A stretch of DNA of 64,000 bases from Biomphalaria glabrata (Eukaryota; Mollusca; Gastropoda; Planorbidae), in assembly GCF_947242115.1 (NCBI RefSeq), contig NC_074716.1, positions 45,538,713 to 45,602,712 of the forward strand, in the 5' to 3' direction. The notes beneath the pieces were generated by a model. That model saw only the letters and a list, made by a program, of their open reading frames with translations, made no database searches and was not told the DNA's origin. Positions 24,101-38,500 of the stretch are shown in pieces; position 1 is the stretch's first letter; every line of letters begins with the position of its first letter. The translations under genes and the position numbers were made by a program.

Positions 24101-27100
24101 GAAAGAATTAACGCTCACTTTTTTTTTTTTTTTAACTTTATCTAATACAAGTGTTACACGTTGACTAAGTCTGCTGAATTGATCCAAGGTTATATATTAC
24201 ATGAAATTGTATCCAAGGCAAAAGACAGAGAAGAATGTATAAAGACGGTCGAAAAATCTGGTGTGGTGCCCCAACGGTTCAACAGACTAAAGTATAGGAA
24301 AAGGTGATATATATTGTTGATTTGATCCTAGGATATATATAAATATTGTTAATTTATTCTTAGGATATGTATTGTTGATTTGCTCCTAAGATATATATTG
24401 TTTATTTTTTCTTAGGATATATATATAGTTTATTTGATTAAAGGTTAGATATTGTTAATTAGATCCAAGGATCTATATTGTTGTTTTCTTATGAGAAGAC
24501 AGTAGTTAAAGCGTAGTCATTTTATGTTTCCAAACCTTTCGTACCTGGTGTGAAATTCTTGGACGACAAAGCTGTTGTTGTTGATAAAATAGTTCTAAGG
24601 GCAACAGTTGTATTTGACTCAATGTTGTGGAAGTAAGTTTCCTTGTTTGATTCTGTGAAGTAAAACATCAACATATTTTATAAGAAATGGAACAATGTTT
24701 ATGTACACGTTAAATTTGAAAAAGTGATAATTTTTTATCGAAAAGCTTCAGTAGGTTTAATTAGCACTAACATTTTTAACATCCTCATATTGTTCAACAC
24801 CTAACTAATCGTTATACAGCATTTGAATTAGTACATAGCGCATTTGGTTAGGTATACTTTTTATTTTATGGGTCTCAAATATATTTTTTAAACCATTTCC
24901 AGGCCTTGAGGGAAACAAAAAATCATTTATATTGAATGCCTTCTACGTTTACGTTTTAATGTTGCTGTGACATTTCGCATAACCTAATTTCTCTACTTTT
25001 TCAGGACAAGAGCTGTTCTTAGCAGGATAGCAAGAGAGAGGCCGGTCAATTCTTTTATTTTATCCAGCCAGATTTTCTTTGAGCGACCCTTTCGTCGTGT
25101 TCCCTCCACTGGACCTTGAAAATATGACCTTTGACAGTGTAAAGTCATACAATATTATTATTATATTATTATTATTAAAGCTTTTATATAGCGCTACTTT
25201 TCATGCTTATATTCCAATCTCATTTGTAACTAAATCAGCTCAGCTTTCGTCTCTCCACAGAATTTAGGTGCGCCGCCTAACAAAAAATATTTCTCTATAA
25301 AAGAAGCTACGATAGTTACGTAATAGTGTTATGACCCTGCATTGCTACCAGCCGTTAGACGCAATATTGGGCACCATGGGACACAATAGAGAAACAGAGA
25401 AGAGATGAAAACAAGGACGCTTTTAGCTGTTATTAGTTTGGCTCTAGATCTAGTTTCTTAGTGATGATTAAACGTGTTCTTTTATAATACTTTCGCTGAG
25501 GTCATTTGGCTAAGTTATTACTATTAATTTCTATTTACGATTTATTTAGGTAGGGGCTGTTTTACTATTACACACAAGGTATAAAAGTTTAGAATAACCC
25601 AGGTTCGTTTCTTGTCCAACACTACTTGCTAATACAGTAGAGATATATAATTATATCTGTATATTAATATATTATTCATATGAAAAAAAATTTAATAGCC
25701 TGTATGAATGCGTTGGTGATGTTTTAGATATTCAGCTAGGTATTATAGATGAGATTAACAGATTTATGTTAATAAATTAAGTGAAACAGGTCTATTGTTA
25801 TAGAATTTTAGAATCTACATCTTTTTTTTTTCGCATCTATTAAAGCACAGCAGACAAACTAACAAAAGCGTCAAGTCGCAACAGGTTGTGCGTTTGCAAT
25901 AGACGTTGTCATGTCGCATGTCATTTGTGAAACATTATCTTATCTTATACGTTACATTCATATGAATTGTAAACACTGCACTCAGAATTAATCTTTGGAA
26001 TCGATGACATTGTCAAGTATATCTCCATTTCAGATATAATCTAGAAATCTATCTTGAGACTAAATCTAGATCTATCTGACTAAAGTTTATTAATACATAT
26101 ACTATCTGGACTATCTTATTGTCCGAAAGTTACGCTGGACATGGCACGTTTCCAGTATGGGGGACGAACGTATGCCAAAAGCTGTCTTTTTTTTTTTGGG
26201 TGGGGGGGGGGGCAAAAAGGTGATCAACGTAACAGAGGTGCCCCACAGAAACGCTTTAAAGGCCAGCTTAGGCGCCAACTTGCCTTAGCTGACATAGAAG
26301 AGAGCACCATGTTGCATGTAGCCTCAGAACGAGACAGCTGGAGGTCACTCACAAAGGCCGCGGGATACGCATCTAACCAAAAGAAAATCTGCTGCCGAAG
26401 ACAGACGCAAACGGCCAAAATATGTAGGTCACAGCTGGGGCTGAGTATTCACGAGAAATGCTGCATTCCTCATTATCATTGTTATTATTATTATCATCTA
26501 GATTATTCTATATCTAGAAAATTCCTAGAGCTAGTCTAAATCAGACTCAGACGTTCTAATATTTATACAATTTTGAATATTGAATAAACTTCTAGATGTA
26601 CTGTTCAACGTCAAGACCTAATTTACACTCATTTCTAAGTAATAAGAGGAGGTGAACTGACACATAGTGTGCCTTCTCTAAATTTTATAATCTTGTCAGT
26701 TAGACTTTCAAAATATTAGAGATAAAATTACCTAGGCATTATTCTATTTATTGTTCCTTTCTAGAAAAAGGGTACTATAAATAAAAATTCGTCATAAGAC
26801 TTTGTCTTTCAGAAATAATGAAAATTAAGTTATTGTTACAATGAGTTATTTTTAGTTACGTAGTAATATAAAATATATATTTAACTAACATGGTACGTCA
26901 ATCATAATGCAGCCTTGCAAATATTTTGAATATTCATAAGCATATCATATTTAACATGCTGCTAGGAGAAATTATGTTGATTAGGAGAAATCACGATCCC
27001 TAAACTCAAGAAACCATTAAGAAAATAGCCTTAACAGTGATTAGGTGCCGGTACTCAGTAGTTGATTGCCTAACTTTTAACTACAAATAAATAATAATAT

Positions 27101-30100
27101 ACGTTAAAATACAAAAAAAGTAATAGTTTTTTCAAAAAGGTGCAGGTACGCCGTAGCGGTGCCTACCGTCACAAAAAAGCCCTGTATATATATGCTGTAT
27201 GTGCGTTTATGAATAGGGTTAGGGTTTACTGGGCGTTAGTGTTAAGGTTAGGAAAAAATCTCCTTCCCCCCCCCCCCCCCACTCCAAAGTTCTTGATCCA
27301 ATAGTGTCGAAACTGCCCGTATTTTTTTCTACTTAGGCCAAATTTAATTGTAAGATTATTGTACATTTTTTTTTTATTTTAAGGTCCAACTAGAGTTTTC
27401 ACTGTATGGTCGATTAGGTAGTTATTTGTGTTCTAAAGATATACATATAGTGACACGTTGTTTTTAGTAAAATTGCTAGAGCCGCTAACATAATACCCTT
27501 ACAGTGTCCAATGTTTTGAACCTATGAACCTATGAACAAATTGCTTGCTAAAAACAGGAATTGTAAAAACGGTACGAAAAACTACTTCCGTATTACGCTA
27601 AAAAGATTAGAATCATGATTAATACTGATAACCACATAAAAAAAACGTACGCTTTAACTCTATGGCCACACCACAAGGTCCTCAGGGCTCGCAAATACCT
27701 TCCCTCAGGGAACAGTACCAGGAAAAAGAAGAAGAGGAAGACAGAGAACGAGATGGGCAGACAACATCAATGAATGGACGGGCCTATCATCGAATGAAAT
27801 TCTATCCAGACAGAGAGAAATGTACAAAGGCGGTTGGCAGATTTTCTGTGGTGTCCCTAAGACTAAGCGATAGTTGATGGTGATGGTGATTACGCTAGAA
27901 ATGTAAGAAGTAGCGAGATGTGTTAGTCTTTTAAGCGGGAATACATTTTAAAAGGAATTAACAGAAGTATGAGACCGTTGATTCTCATATGTAGGCATGT
28001 AGCATGTAATGATGCTGTTTATTTAATTTATTTTTTTTTAAACTAAAGATAAATTTATTTTGTTACGCTAAAGCAGCGTTTCTCAAACTGTAGGTCAAGC
28101 GATGGAAGAGGGGGGGGGGGGAGCAATGTCAAGACGAAAAAAAAAAGGGGGGGGGGATGAGCTGGTTACTATCTATTTAAAAGTTTAACAAAAATTCTTT
28201 TCATTGTAGTTATCAATTCTTGTAAGATAAATAAGAATGCAAATTACATTATTACCAACCTTTGACAGATTAAGATATTTTTAACTTCGTTCAACTTCGT
28301 TTCAAATTGCAATAAGAATCGTTTGAAATGTTTACTTCTTTCGCAAGAGGTGTATGCAACAATCGCAGCTCAAAACATTTTGAAGAATGTATTCCAAAAC
28401 GCCTCATCTAGCCTGATTCTTCTGGCATTTGTTATGGTCAAAAATTTAATTCACCCGACTGTTAAACATTTTTCTGTTCACAATATTTGTGTGTAACTTA
28501 ATACAAGGATAATATCACGACGATCTATTCTAAGAAGTCCATTACAGGCGTAATTTCACTCGATTGTTCTAGCATAATTGTATTGGTCAGTGCTGCCTAC
28601 TTTTTATCAGACTTTATTTTATCTTGGGACGTTTATTTACAAGAATAAACAGTGTATTCTTTAACACTTAAATATTGCTCTCTTATCATTTTTTGCGGCC
28701 CCCGTAAGGGGAAAAGCCATTATTAGGTTTGTTTATAATACCCGTCTGTACATCTGTCCGTCTTTCAAACTCAGATCACAAAAACTAATAAAAATGAAAC
28801 AAACAAGGTTACAAAGACAGTTTGTGTGGAAACACAAACTCGAAATCGGCCCCCGAAGTGGTCCACCCAGGGAGGTAAAAAAGCAGGTTTCAATATTTCC
28901 AGAAAGAATATCAGAATGAAATTCTATCAAAGACAAATGACAGAGAAGAATGGAGAAAGAAGGTTGACAGATCTTGTGTGGTGCCCTAGCGTTCCAGCAG
29001 ACCAAAAGATAGGTGTGGTGACTATGTTTGTATATAATATTGTAAACAACACTTGAGAGAATCTTGGGTGTAAGATTTAAAGAATTCTATGTTTATTTAT
29101 GTTTATTTATTATTATTTCATTGGTCCATTGGTTGGGACAGAGTGACAGAGCTTGAAGTTTTATTATTGTTGACAGGGACCGGAGTTTTGTGATTGAATA
29201 GTAAGAGTACACTATAAGGTAGTTTTATAGTTTGATGTATATTTAGGGATTCAGCTTTTGTTGGCATTATCTACAGTTACAATTATTCTTATTGCTTTAT
29301 TAAATATATCTTATTGGTAATGATCCCTGGTGTTTCTTGAAGTGTTGCATACGTTAAGTGTCCATGTCAAAATGTCAAAGTGTCAAAGTCATAAACCAAA
29401 GGATAGGTGAAAGTGAATGTGAAGTTAGATCTAAACATGGCCTAACTGATGTCTTATAATGAATATCTAATAGATCTAATTGTTTTGTAAAGAGTCACTC
29501 TCTTATTCAAATCCTAAAGAAAAAAACATTTCCGTAAAAAAAAAATGTCCATTACTTAAGTGTACTATTTCCGTACCGTAGCACTGCAGTTAACGCGATA
29601 ATATGAAAAATTACTTATTAATTGTTGCCTTAAATTATGTCTAACTTATATGCATACTAAATATATTTTTTTTTCTGTTTAAAAATTAAAAAATAGAAAA
29701 CTTTTTTGTGTGTGTGAATGTAGTAGTTAGTATGACAGATCTCACATAACTTAGCAATAAAGATGTAATAAAAAAAATTTTGACAAAAATCTAAAACCAT
29801 TGGGTGCAACGTCTAAAAGCAAACCGTTTTTTTTTATTAATTACGCAAACAATTTTTCATAAAAATACACCACTAAACAATACCATAAAAGCAAGCGCGA
29901 TTATGTTAACAATATGTTAACAGACAATGACAATTTTCAGTGTATTTTGCCGTATCCAGATACATCTGAAAAATGTACAAGAAATGCTCACAACAAATAA
30001 TATTATTGATTAAATTTTTCCTAGTACACTAGCTACTAAAATTAAAAGAAAATGATATTTTTGTTTGTTTTGTTTTTAAAATCCACTTTAATGCAGCGAC

Positions 30101-31605
30101 TTTAGTGCAATAGCTTAATGGCCGCGGCCACATAGTAAAAAAAATTCATCCCCACAAAAGTTTTAAATAATCAGATTTTTTTTTTGTTAGTGCCAACGTC
30201 AAGATAAAAGCCGCTTACTTTTGTGCATTTTATCTGTCGGTCTGTCTCTCCGTCGCGTTTTAATTCCAAAAAGAAAAAAAAAAGAATGAAAGGCTATTAA
30301 AAACCTGATTTAACATTTAATTTTTCTTCCCTGAACATCGCAATAATTTTATTATCTGTAATAGGTTGTTCCTGATGTTTTTGCGAAAAAAAATTAAATC
30401 AATCTAACCGAGCAAGGTTCGGTCACCTGGTGCTCCATATTACATCTAGATAATTCAAAATCCAGTGGATCTAGATCTTAAGAGTGCTAAATCAGAAGTT
30501 TAGTATAGGTAAATCTACATGTAGATTCTAGTTCCGTTTTATAAAAATACCGATGGATCCGTTGGTAACTGTGCTGGAATATCGAGCAGACTTTGCTGAA
30601 GTTCGAGTTAGATGCATGTTCTTTTCTTTTTTTCAATTTCAAAACATTGCCAAACGATTATCTAAAATCGCTCCTCGGAAATATTATAAATTTACAGCAA
30701 TTGCCTAGCCAAAAAGTTTAAATATTTTATCAATAATAGGTTATTAGATTGTTATTAATTTAAAAGCGACTCCAACTGAATCTTTAAAAATGTTATTATT
30801 TTGGACAATTAAAACAAAATCATGTCTCTGAGTTTGTGTAATAAAACAAACTCTCTATGTAATCTTGTTACTTTTTTATTTCTAACTATGACAAAAATTG
30901 AACTTTGAATATAAAAAAAAAAAAAACACCCTGACCCAACTGGTTTAAATTTCCACCAGACTCCCTAGCTGTTTGAAAAGAGGCCCTGCTGGCTCTACAA
31001 TACTATCTCTATTTTTTTTAAAATCCTTAATACCGCCTCTTCGGTTCTCATATTAGCGTTCCCCCAAAGGCCTCAGCTTTTTAAGTAGAGACGTTAATAG
31101 TTTGGATCAGTCATGTCATTAAATTTCTAATAGATGTAGATCAACTGCAATAAATCTGTGTGATTTTAAATATTTTTGACATATTTTTTGTTTGGCGCTT
31201 TCTCATGCTTTTTAACTTTCTTAATACAATATTATTCTATAACTTCTCTGGACCAGTTGGGAAAATGGGGAGGGGGGACAAAGTAGCGGTATTTGTGTGA
31301 ATTATATCGTAATTGCTTTTTTAAAAGCATTTGGGAAAAAAAAGGGAGTGATGAATGACCTGAATTTAAACTCATGTCTTAAGCATCCACAAACCGACAT
31401 ACTAACCACTCTGCTAGTGAAGTCTTTCTAAAAATGGAAGGTTTTATAGTTATGTACTGTTAGTTTCAAACGTTTCTCTCTACAAAGTAGAAAGGGGGAA
31501 AATTTAGCTTATATCACCATTTCAGTCAAGTACAATTACTTTCCCTTGTTCGAGATTCTAAAAAAAATAATTAATTACCATTAGTAAATTAACTAATTGG
31601 ATAAT

Positions 31606-31640
<35 letters not shown>

Positions 31641-34600
31641 TAGTGTTGTCAAGTAAAATAAATAATTGTGTAAAATTTTAGCTTGATTCGAGATTTGGTG
31701 TTGGAGAAATAACGTATATACACTTTTACCAGACAGACAGACAGAAAGACAGATTTGATTTAAGCTTTTTAACAACCCATGCAAGATAAAAGGAGCTAGA
31801 TGTTTTTATTAATCAAATTACACACTTTTCATCGAGAGAAACCAGAACCTACATAACAATGGCAATTAATTACTGTTTTATAGCAACGTCTGTTTTTATA
31901 TTGTTACAATATGCCGCAGAAAAATACTTACTTGTTTGTATAAAGCATGTTCTTGGTGATCCTTCAGTAAGATTATAATTCTCGTCTGCTGGTATTTCTA
32001 CTTTTATGGTAAATGTAAAATTTTTCTCAGGTTTTAGCTTGTCTATAGTTCCAAAGCTCTTATCTCTATGGAATAATTGAAATTCTGTAGGACCGTACCA
32101 AACCTTAAATTGAGCAGAAGATTTATGAAGAGGGTCTATAGACCAGGAGAGTTCCACACGTGTAGAGTTAATGTTTATAGCAGTGAAGTTCTTAATTGTC
32201 AACGTTGACTCTGTTAAGAGATACAAGTATTGAAGTAAAGAATTTGTATATTGTTATTAGAAAATATAGATTAGCCTAAACGAACAAAACTTCTTATTTT
32301 TATCTTTCTAATACTATAAATTATGTATAATAAAGATCTACTAACTGGAGATACATTCATTGTGGTCATTCCAGTAATGATTTGTATCACAGAGACATCG
32401 GTCCTCTTGGTTTTTATTTTGTACACACAACAATTCAGTTTCACAAAAGTCTACACCTTTAGTGCATAGTTCTCCATGAGACTTTTTAGAACCTTGTTTG
32501 AGCACTATATAAAAAATTTAAAACCTTAAAATTTTAGCATTTTATTTTACAGAAAATGTTTCACTGAGATAATAATAAGTTACATTGAGAGGACACCAGA
32601 AAGAAAGAGAAAGCGGGTATTTATAGGATGCAACGAGAGTAAAAGAGTGAAAATAGAAATTGAATATAAAAAAAACAAGGTTAACAAAGATATTTTGTGT
32701 GGAAGCAAAAAGCTCCAGATCCTCCCCGAAGTTCCACTCAGGCAGGTAAAAAGACTGATTCCAATAAATTCAGCGAAAATATTAGAAGCTATGCACTACA
32801 AACTATCAACAACTACAACCCTATCTCCGTCGATGCAAAAGAAGAGACGTGCGCTTGTCGAAAGTGTTGCCGATACTGTTGTATTGCTAGTTCGACTAAC
32901 GACTTGATACCACAGGATTTAGAGATTTATTAATGTTATTATTATCATATCTCTCTCTAATATACAAATATCTTCAATTAACTAATAGTTATAAATATAT
33001 TTTTCAATGTAAATCTGGCCTGATGCTATTGAATAATTATCAAATTGATTTAATTGTTTTGTAAAGGTCGATCTCTCAATCAAGGCAGCAAGGAATAAAC
33101 TTTTCCCTTTTGTTAAATGTCTAAATAGGACTCGCGGTGGCGGTAAAGCGTTTGAGTTCCAAACCGGAGGGTCCTGGGTTCAAATCTTTTTGAATACTGG
33201 AATGTTTAATTTCGGGATCCTTAGGGCGCCTCTGAGTCCACCCAGCTCTAATGGGTACCTGACATTAGTTGGGGAAAAGTAAAGGCGGTTAGTCGTTGTG
33301 CTGGCTACATGACACCCTCGTTAACCTTAAAATTATCTGTCCAATAGACCTCATCGTCTGAAAGAGAATATTGACTTTCTACTTTAAATGAGGAAGTACA
33401 GTAATGTCATTACACATTACACATGGCAAATTACGTGTATAATAGGAAATACTGCTTATTAATGGTTGTTTTAAATTTTATTTGATTTCTATACATACTA
33501 AATAGATTCTTTCTTTTTTTATTTTAATTTAAACATTTTTTTTTTAATTTAAGTTGCCAGGATGACAGAAAATATTTAATTTAATAACATTATAAAAAAA
33601 AAAAACTTTTCATAAATATGTTAAAATAAGCTGATATTTATTTTACCTCGATTACTAAATAGTCTATAGTGTTTTGTTTTTACTATAAATAGTGTTTTTG
33701 TAAAAAAAAAAAAAACCTGTACGCATAGTTGATTGTAAAAGTTAAACTTTTTCGCTTTCAGAAAAGAAAAAAAATAGCCGATACAAAATATCTTGATAAT
33801 AGATTTTGAAAATCTTATCTAGTTTTTGAGATCCAAAAAGTAAGCATTAGAAGGGTATAGGTTTTACTGTGAGAAGTTTGAGAGTTAATGAATAGAAAGA
33901 GAGAAGAGAAAAAGAGTGACTGAGTTTATGATAACTAAAAGATTTTAAAGAAGAAAAAAAGAACATTTGCAATTAAGAAGGAGGATTATAAAAACGTATG
34001 TAAATTAAGTGTTTACATGTCCGGAAAGAGTGAGTTACAGGTGGTCCATATCTCGCCTTGTAAAGTTGATTTTTAAAAAGAATAACTTGAATAATAAGCT
34101 TGTATTCTGTATCCGACTTTAAATTGTAAATAGTAACTCCACTTTCATCTCCTAGAATGTAAGTGTCCTCGTACGAAACATTGAACTTGGCTTCCTTGTA
34201 GTTGATGTTTTGACTTGACCAACTTAATTGAACACTATTCAATGTGACTTTAACAGTTTTCACGCTTTGAACTAGCAGGGTACAACCTGAAAATAAAACT
34301 GTGTTTTCTTTTTAAAATTATATTTTGTAAGAAAAACGATTAATTAAAAAGAATGACATGCGTAATAATATTTACTTTCTGATGCCAGACTTTATTACGG
34401 TAAGCCTGGGCACAGTTTACGTTGTATTTGCCCTCCTTTGATGAAATTGCCGTTATTTAACGCTAGATGATACATTTAAGTGCTTGAACTTTAATATCAT
34501 TTAATTTTTTTTTCAGCATCTGGAAATAATTCCCACCCTCACCCCAAAAAAAAAAAAAGAGTTAGGCCCTGGATAACTGCACCATGCCCGATGACAAATA

Positions 34601-35481
34601 CCTTTGGGCGCCAGACAATTCATTACTCGTGAGCCCCTCAGGCCAAAAACATTATATGTATAAATTGTACAAACATGCAAAAAAATCGTGAAGGGATAAC
34701 CCCTTTCTGTTTGGACCCAGACAAGAGTCCTTTTTTTTCCCCAGGCGTACCTCCCGTCCAGCTTATTTGTCAACTCAAAATAAGTTTAAAACTCAACTGA
34801 ACTTACTGTTGACACATTGATTTCTGTCACTTCTGTAGTCATGATCAGAGCAAAGACAACGTGTTTTTTTATCAACACTCAACACACAAGATGTATTAAC
34901 ATCACAGCTGGCGGAGTCACTGCACACATAACCATGATATTTAACTGAAACTGTTTAGACAAAAAAATAATAAAGATTTCATTTGGTCAAAAACAAATAA
35001 CAACACTTTAATAAGTAAGTATGGAATATATTTTAGTTCCCACTCAAATTACAAAGCAATAAATTGAGGTCATCAAATTAAAAATGGAGAAAGAGGCAAA
35101 ATCTTAAAAAAATTAATTAAAAAAAAAACTTATCTAAGGAGAATAATTTTACATCTACAACCACATATCTCAATATTGTAAGAATTCTTACTTTTTTTTT
35201 ATAGAAACATATTTTAATAGCACTTTTTAATAAACAAGTTGGCTAATTATCTTATTTATTCACGTGTTGTCTTTTACAATAAATATTTGTGCAAAGTTTC
35301 AACTTGATCCGTGAATGGAAAATGGGAGAAATAAGGTGCACACAATTTTCCCAAAAGCCTCTGATAGCAACACAATGTATTTACGCCTTTTTTAAAGAGA
35401 ATAGACAGCATAGTGAATCAATTTTTTAAAAGCAATTAGTTATTTAACTATTGGTAATTAATTATTTTGTTTGGTATCTCA

Positions 35482-35520
<39 letters not shown>

Positions 35521-38500
35521 CTTTATTATCCGTAAGGAAATTTGTCTTACAATTTGTGCATTACACCAAACAAAAAACATTATAACTATAAGAAACCAAA
35601 GTGTACATTCACACCAGACTCACTCATAATTTACATGTGACAAAGTTTATACCAGATTGTTCTTATTTTATGATTTGATTGCCAGGGGAACAAAAGAGTG
35701 TTTGTGTCTGTTTGTCTTTGCTATCGGTGTCTTGTATCTCTTTTGTGATGGTAAAATCACAAAATCCTGACACAAAGGGTGATTCTTTATTTCGAGGATC
35801 TTGTTAGCTTTTTTATAGATGTTTGTCTCAAACAACTGCCCAAATGGGGTTTGTTTTTTGCCAATGATTTTGCCAGCAGCATTTAGGAAAGAATGATGCT
35901 GTGGTATAAGTATAAAACACAATCATTTTTCAAAATGCATTTTAAAATCAATGTTGTTAAAGAAATTCCGTCTATCGCTGATTGCTAGCTAATATCAGCT
36001 TTCATCATGGAGGCCGGATACCTCGAGTTTGATTTTAGACTCAGCAACATTTGTTAAAAACTTATTTGAATATGCAGCACCGAAAAGTTTTCCCAGAGCC
36101 CATTCCCCCCACCCCCACCCCCCCCCCCCACCCCTCCAACCATCAGGTCTACAAAAGCGATTGGACCATAGTGTAATAAATATTTAAAAAAAAAGAAGGT
36201 TACGCTAAACAAACAAAAAATATTTCCATTCACACCAATTTAGTCTAGATTCTAGATCAATAGCAATTTAATTACACGATTGATTCAACATAATTGATTC
36301 CATTTCACTCAATAAACTTTTTTTTAAAAAGAAAGTATTTAAAAAAATATTTTGCTTGTTTTTCCCTTTTTAGCGGCCCCCGTAAGGGGAAAAAGCAGCA
36401 ATTAGGTTTGTGCAAAATGTCCGTCTGTCCGTCTGCCCGTCTGTCACACTCAGATCTCGAAAACTAGAAGAGATATGAAAAATATTATTTCATCATTAAA
36501 TGCGGCTTGAAAAGTTTAGGTGCAACGGCTACTTTTGGTTTTCTAAAAGTAAACCGTTTAATTTATAAAATTAATTATGCAAGCGATTTTTTCATAAAAA
36601 TACACCAATTCTAAAACAATTTTCGTAAATGTAAGGGAGCCCATGTTACATTATGCTAACAAAGAAGACATTCCTGTTTGTTTATAAAGGCTAATAATGC
36701 ATTTTGTATGTAAATATCACGCACATTTTTTTTAATGGACTTTTTATGCAGCGATTTTCGTGCAGTAGCGTAACTTCGCTACATGATCAGGTACTAAACC
36801 AATTCCTTAAGCTTTTAAAAAAAATCAGATTTTATTTAATTTTTGTTTAGTGCTCCCATCCGAATAAAAGAAGATTATTTTTGTGCGTTTTGTCTGTTGG
36901 TCGGTCTGTCCGTCACGATTAGATTAAAAAAACTAGAACTCTAAAAGCTATTGAAAATCTGATTTACCCTTTAATGTTCTTATCTTATCTTATATAATAC
37001 AGACGTTACTTCAAAAAAGAAGATGATTACGTCCAAAGCGTCATGCATTTAGTCATGCATATTAACCAATGACTTAAATTCTGCCAAGTCACTGATTTTC
37101 CTGGCTAGCTCAGGCAACCCATTCCATGCTCTAATAGCACTAGGGAAGAGCATGTTCCTCCCGTAACATCTCAATAGTTTTAAGTATCTAAAAATTGATT
37201 ATTCCGGATTTTTTTGTGTAAAACTAATCAACCCCAACAAATGTTTTTTTGCTCTTCTAATTTATATTACATTCAATTTCCATGCTTAAACGTTGCAAAA
37301 ACACATTATCAATAATATGTTGTTCCGTTTTTTATGTAAATAGCATATTAATGCTAAATCAAAATCTCTATGCTGACTTATATTTCATTAAGTGTAAAAA
37401 TGTTCCGGATATTGTTTTATAAAACAAGAATTATGCCTAATGATTGCTTGAAATCGCATAATTTACTAATATTACACTTATATTATTTGACAATGCATCA
37501 CTATAATTTGGTTTTCAATATCAATTCCGTATTTTCATCTTTAAACAAATTTTAAAAATATCGACAATAGGTTGTTCAGGGCTTTAAAAAAAAGTAATTT
37601 ACTAGAATTGATTACTGAAAAATACTTTTTAGACATTTACTTTTCTTGCTGAAACATAACATAGAAGTTTTGTAATCGATAAAGAAAGTTCCGGATTTTG
37701 TTTCTTACAAATCGTCGCCAGAAATTTCCGAATTTTTTTAAAAATCTACTAACGCCAAATAATTGTTTGAACTCCCTCTTCTAATTAATAAACAAATAAT
37801 CTTCTCATTTACGAAATAATGTTTTTAGGGATTTTTATGAAAAATATTTTAACTCACTACTCTCTTACAGTACATTTAACTTTCAACCTAAAACATTAAA
37901 AAATCTAATTATCGTTAATATTATGTTCTTATTTTTAAGGAAAACAGAATCCAAACACCAAAGTAAGGTATGAAAATCTCTCCACATGGCTGTAGTACAT
38001 CTAATTTTTATACGAGACCATCCAAAAAATTTAATTAACGGTATTACGTTTATCTGAAATTCCCTTTTTTTTACTATTTATACAAACATCCGGAACAATC
38101 TATTATATAAACTTTTCAATTGTGTTCATACCTAAAATTATTGCGATGTTTTGAAACGTAAAATAAAGGTTAATCAATTTTTAATAACTTTTAGTTGTTG
38201 TTTTTTTTATATCAAGATGACGGACAGACCGATTGACAGACAAAACGCAAAAACAATGCGGCTTTGATCTTCTTTAAATAAATTCTATTAGAACTCAGTG
38301 CACCAATGTCTATGAACCCTCGTTAAATATCTCGTGTAAATAAAGACATTTTTTTTTTATGGTACCGGTACTACCCTATTGTGAGGTAATGGAATTTTTT
38401 TCCCACGACGTCATGTGAATGGACTCCTTAAATGTAATGCTAAAAGAACGCACTATTTGCTACAAAGTCTATTAACCCTCGAAAAATTGCTCGTATTGAA

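Noticed and set aside
27215-27250. Telomere-like GGGTTAGGGTTTA
   Set aside because: Only about two units, surrounded by unrelated sequence.
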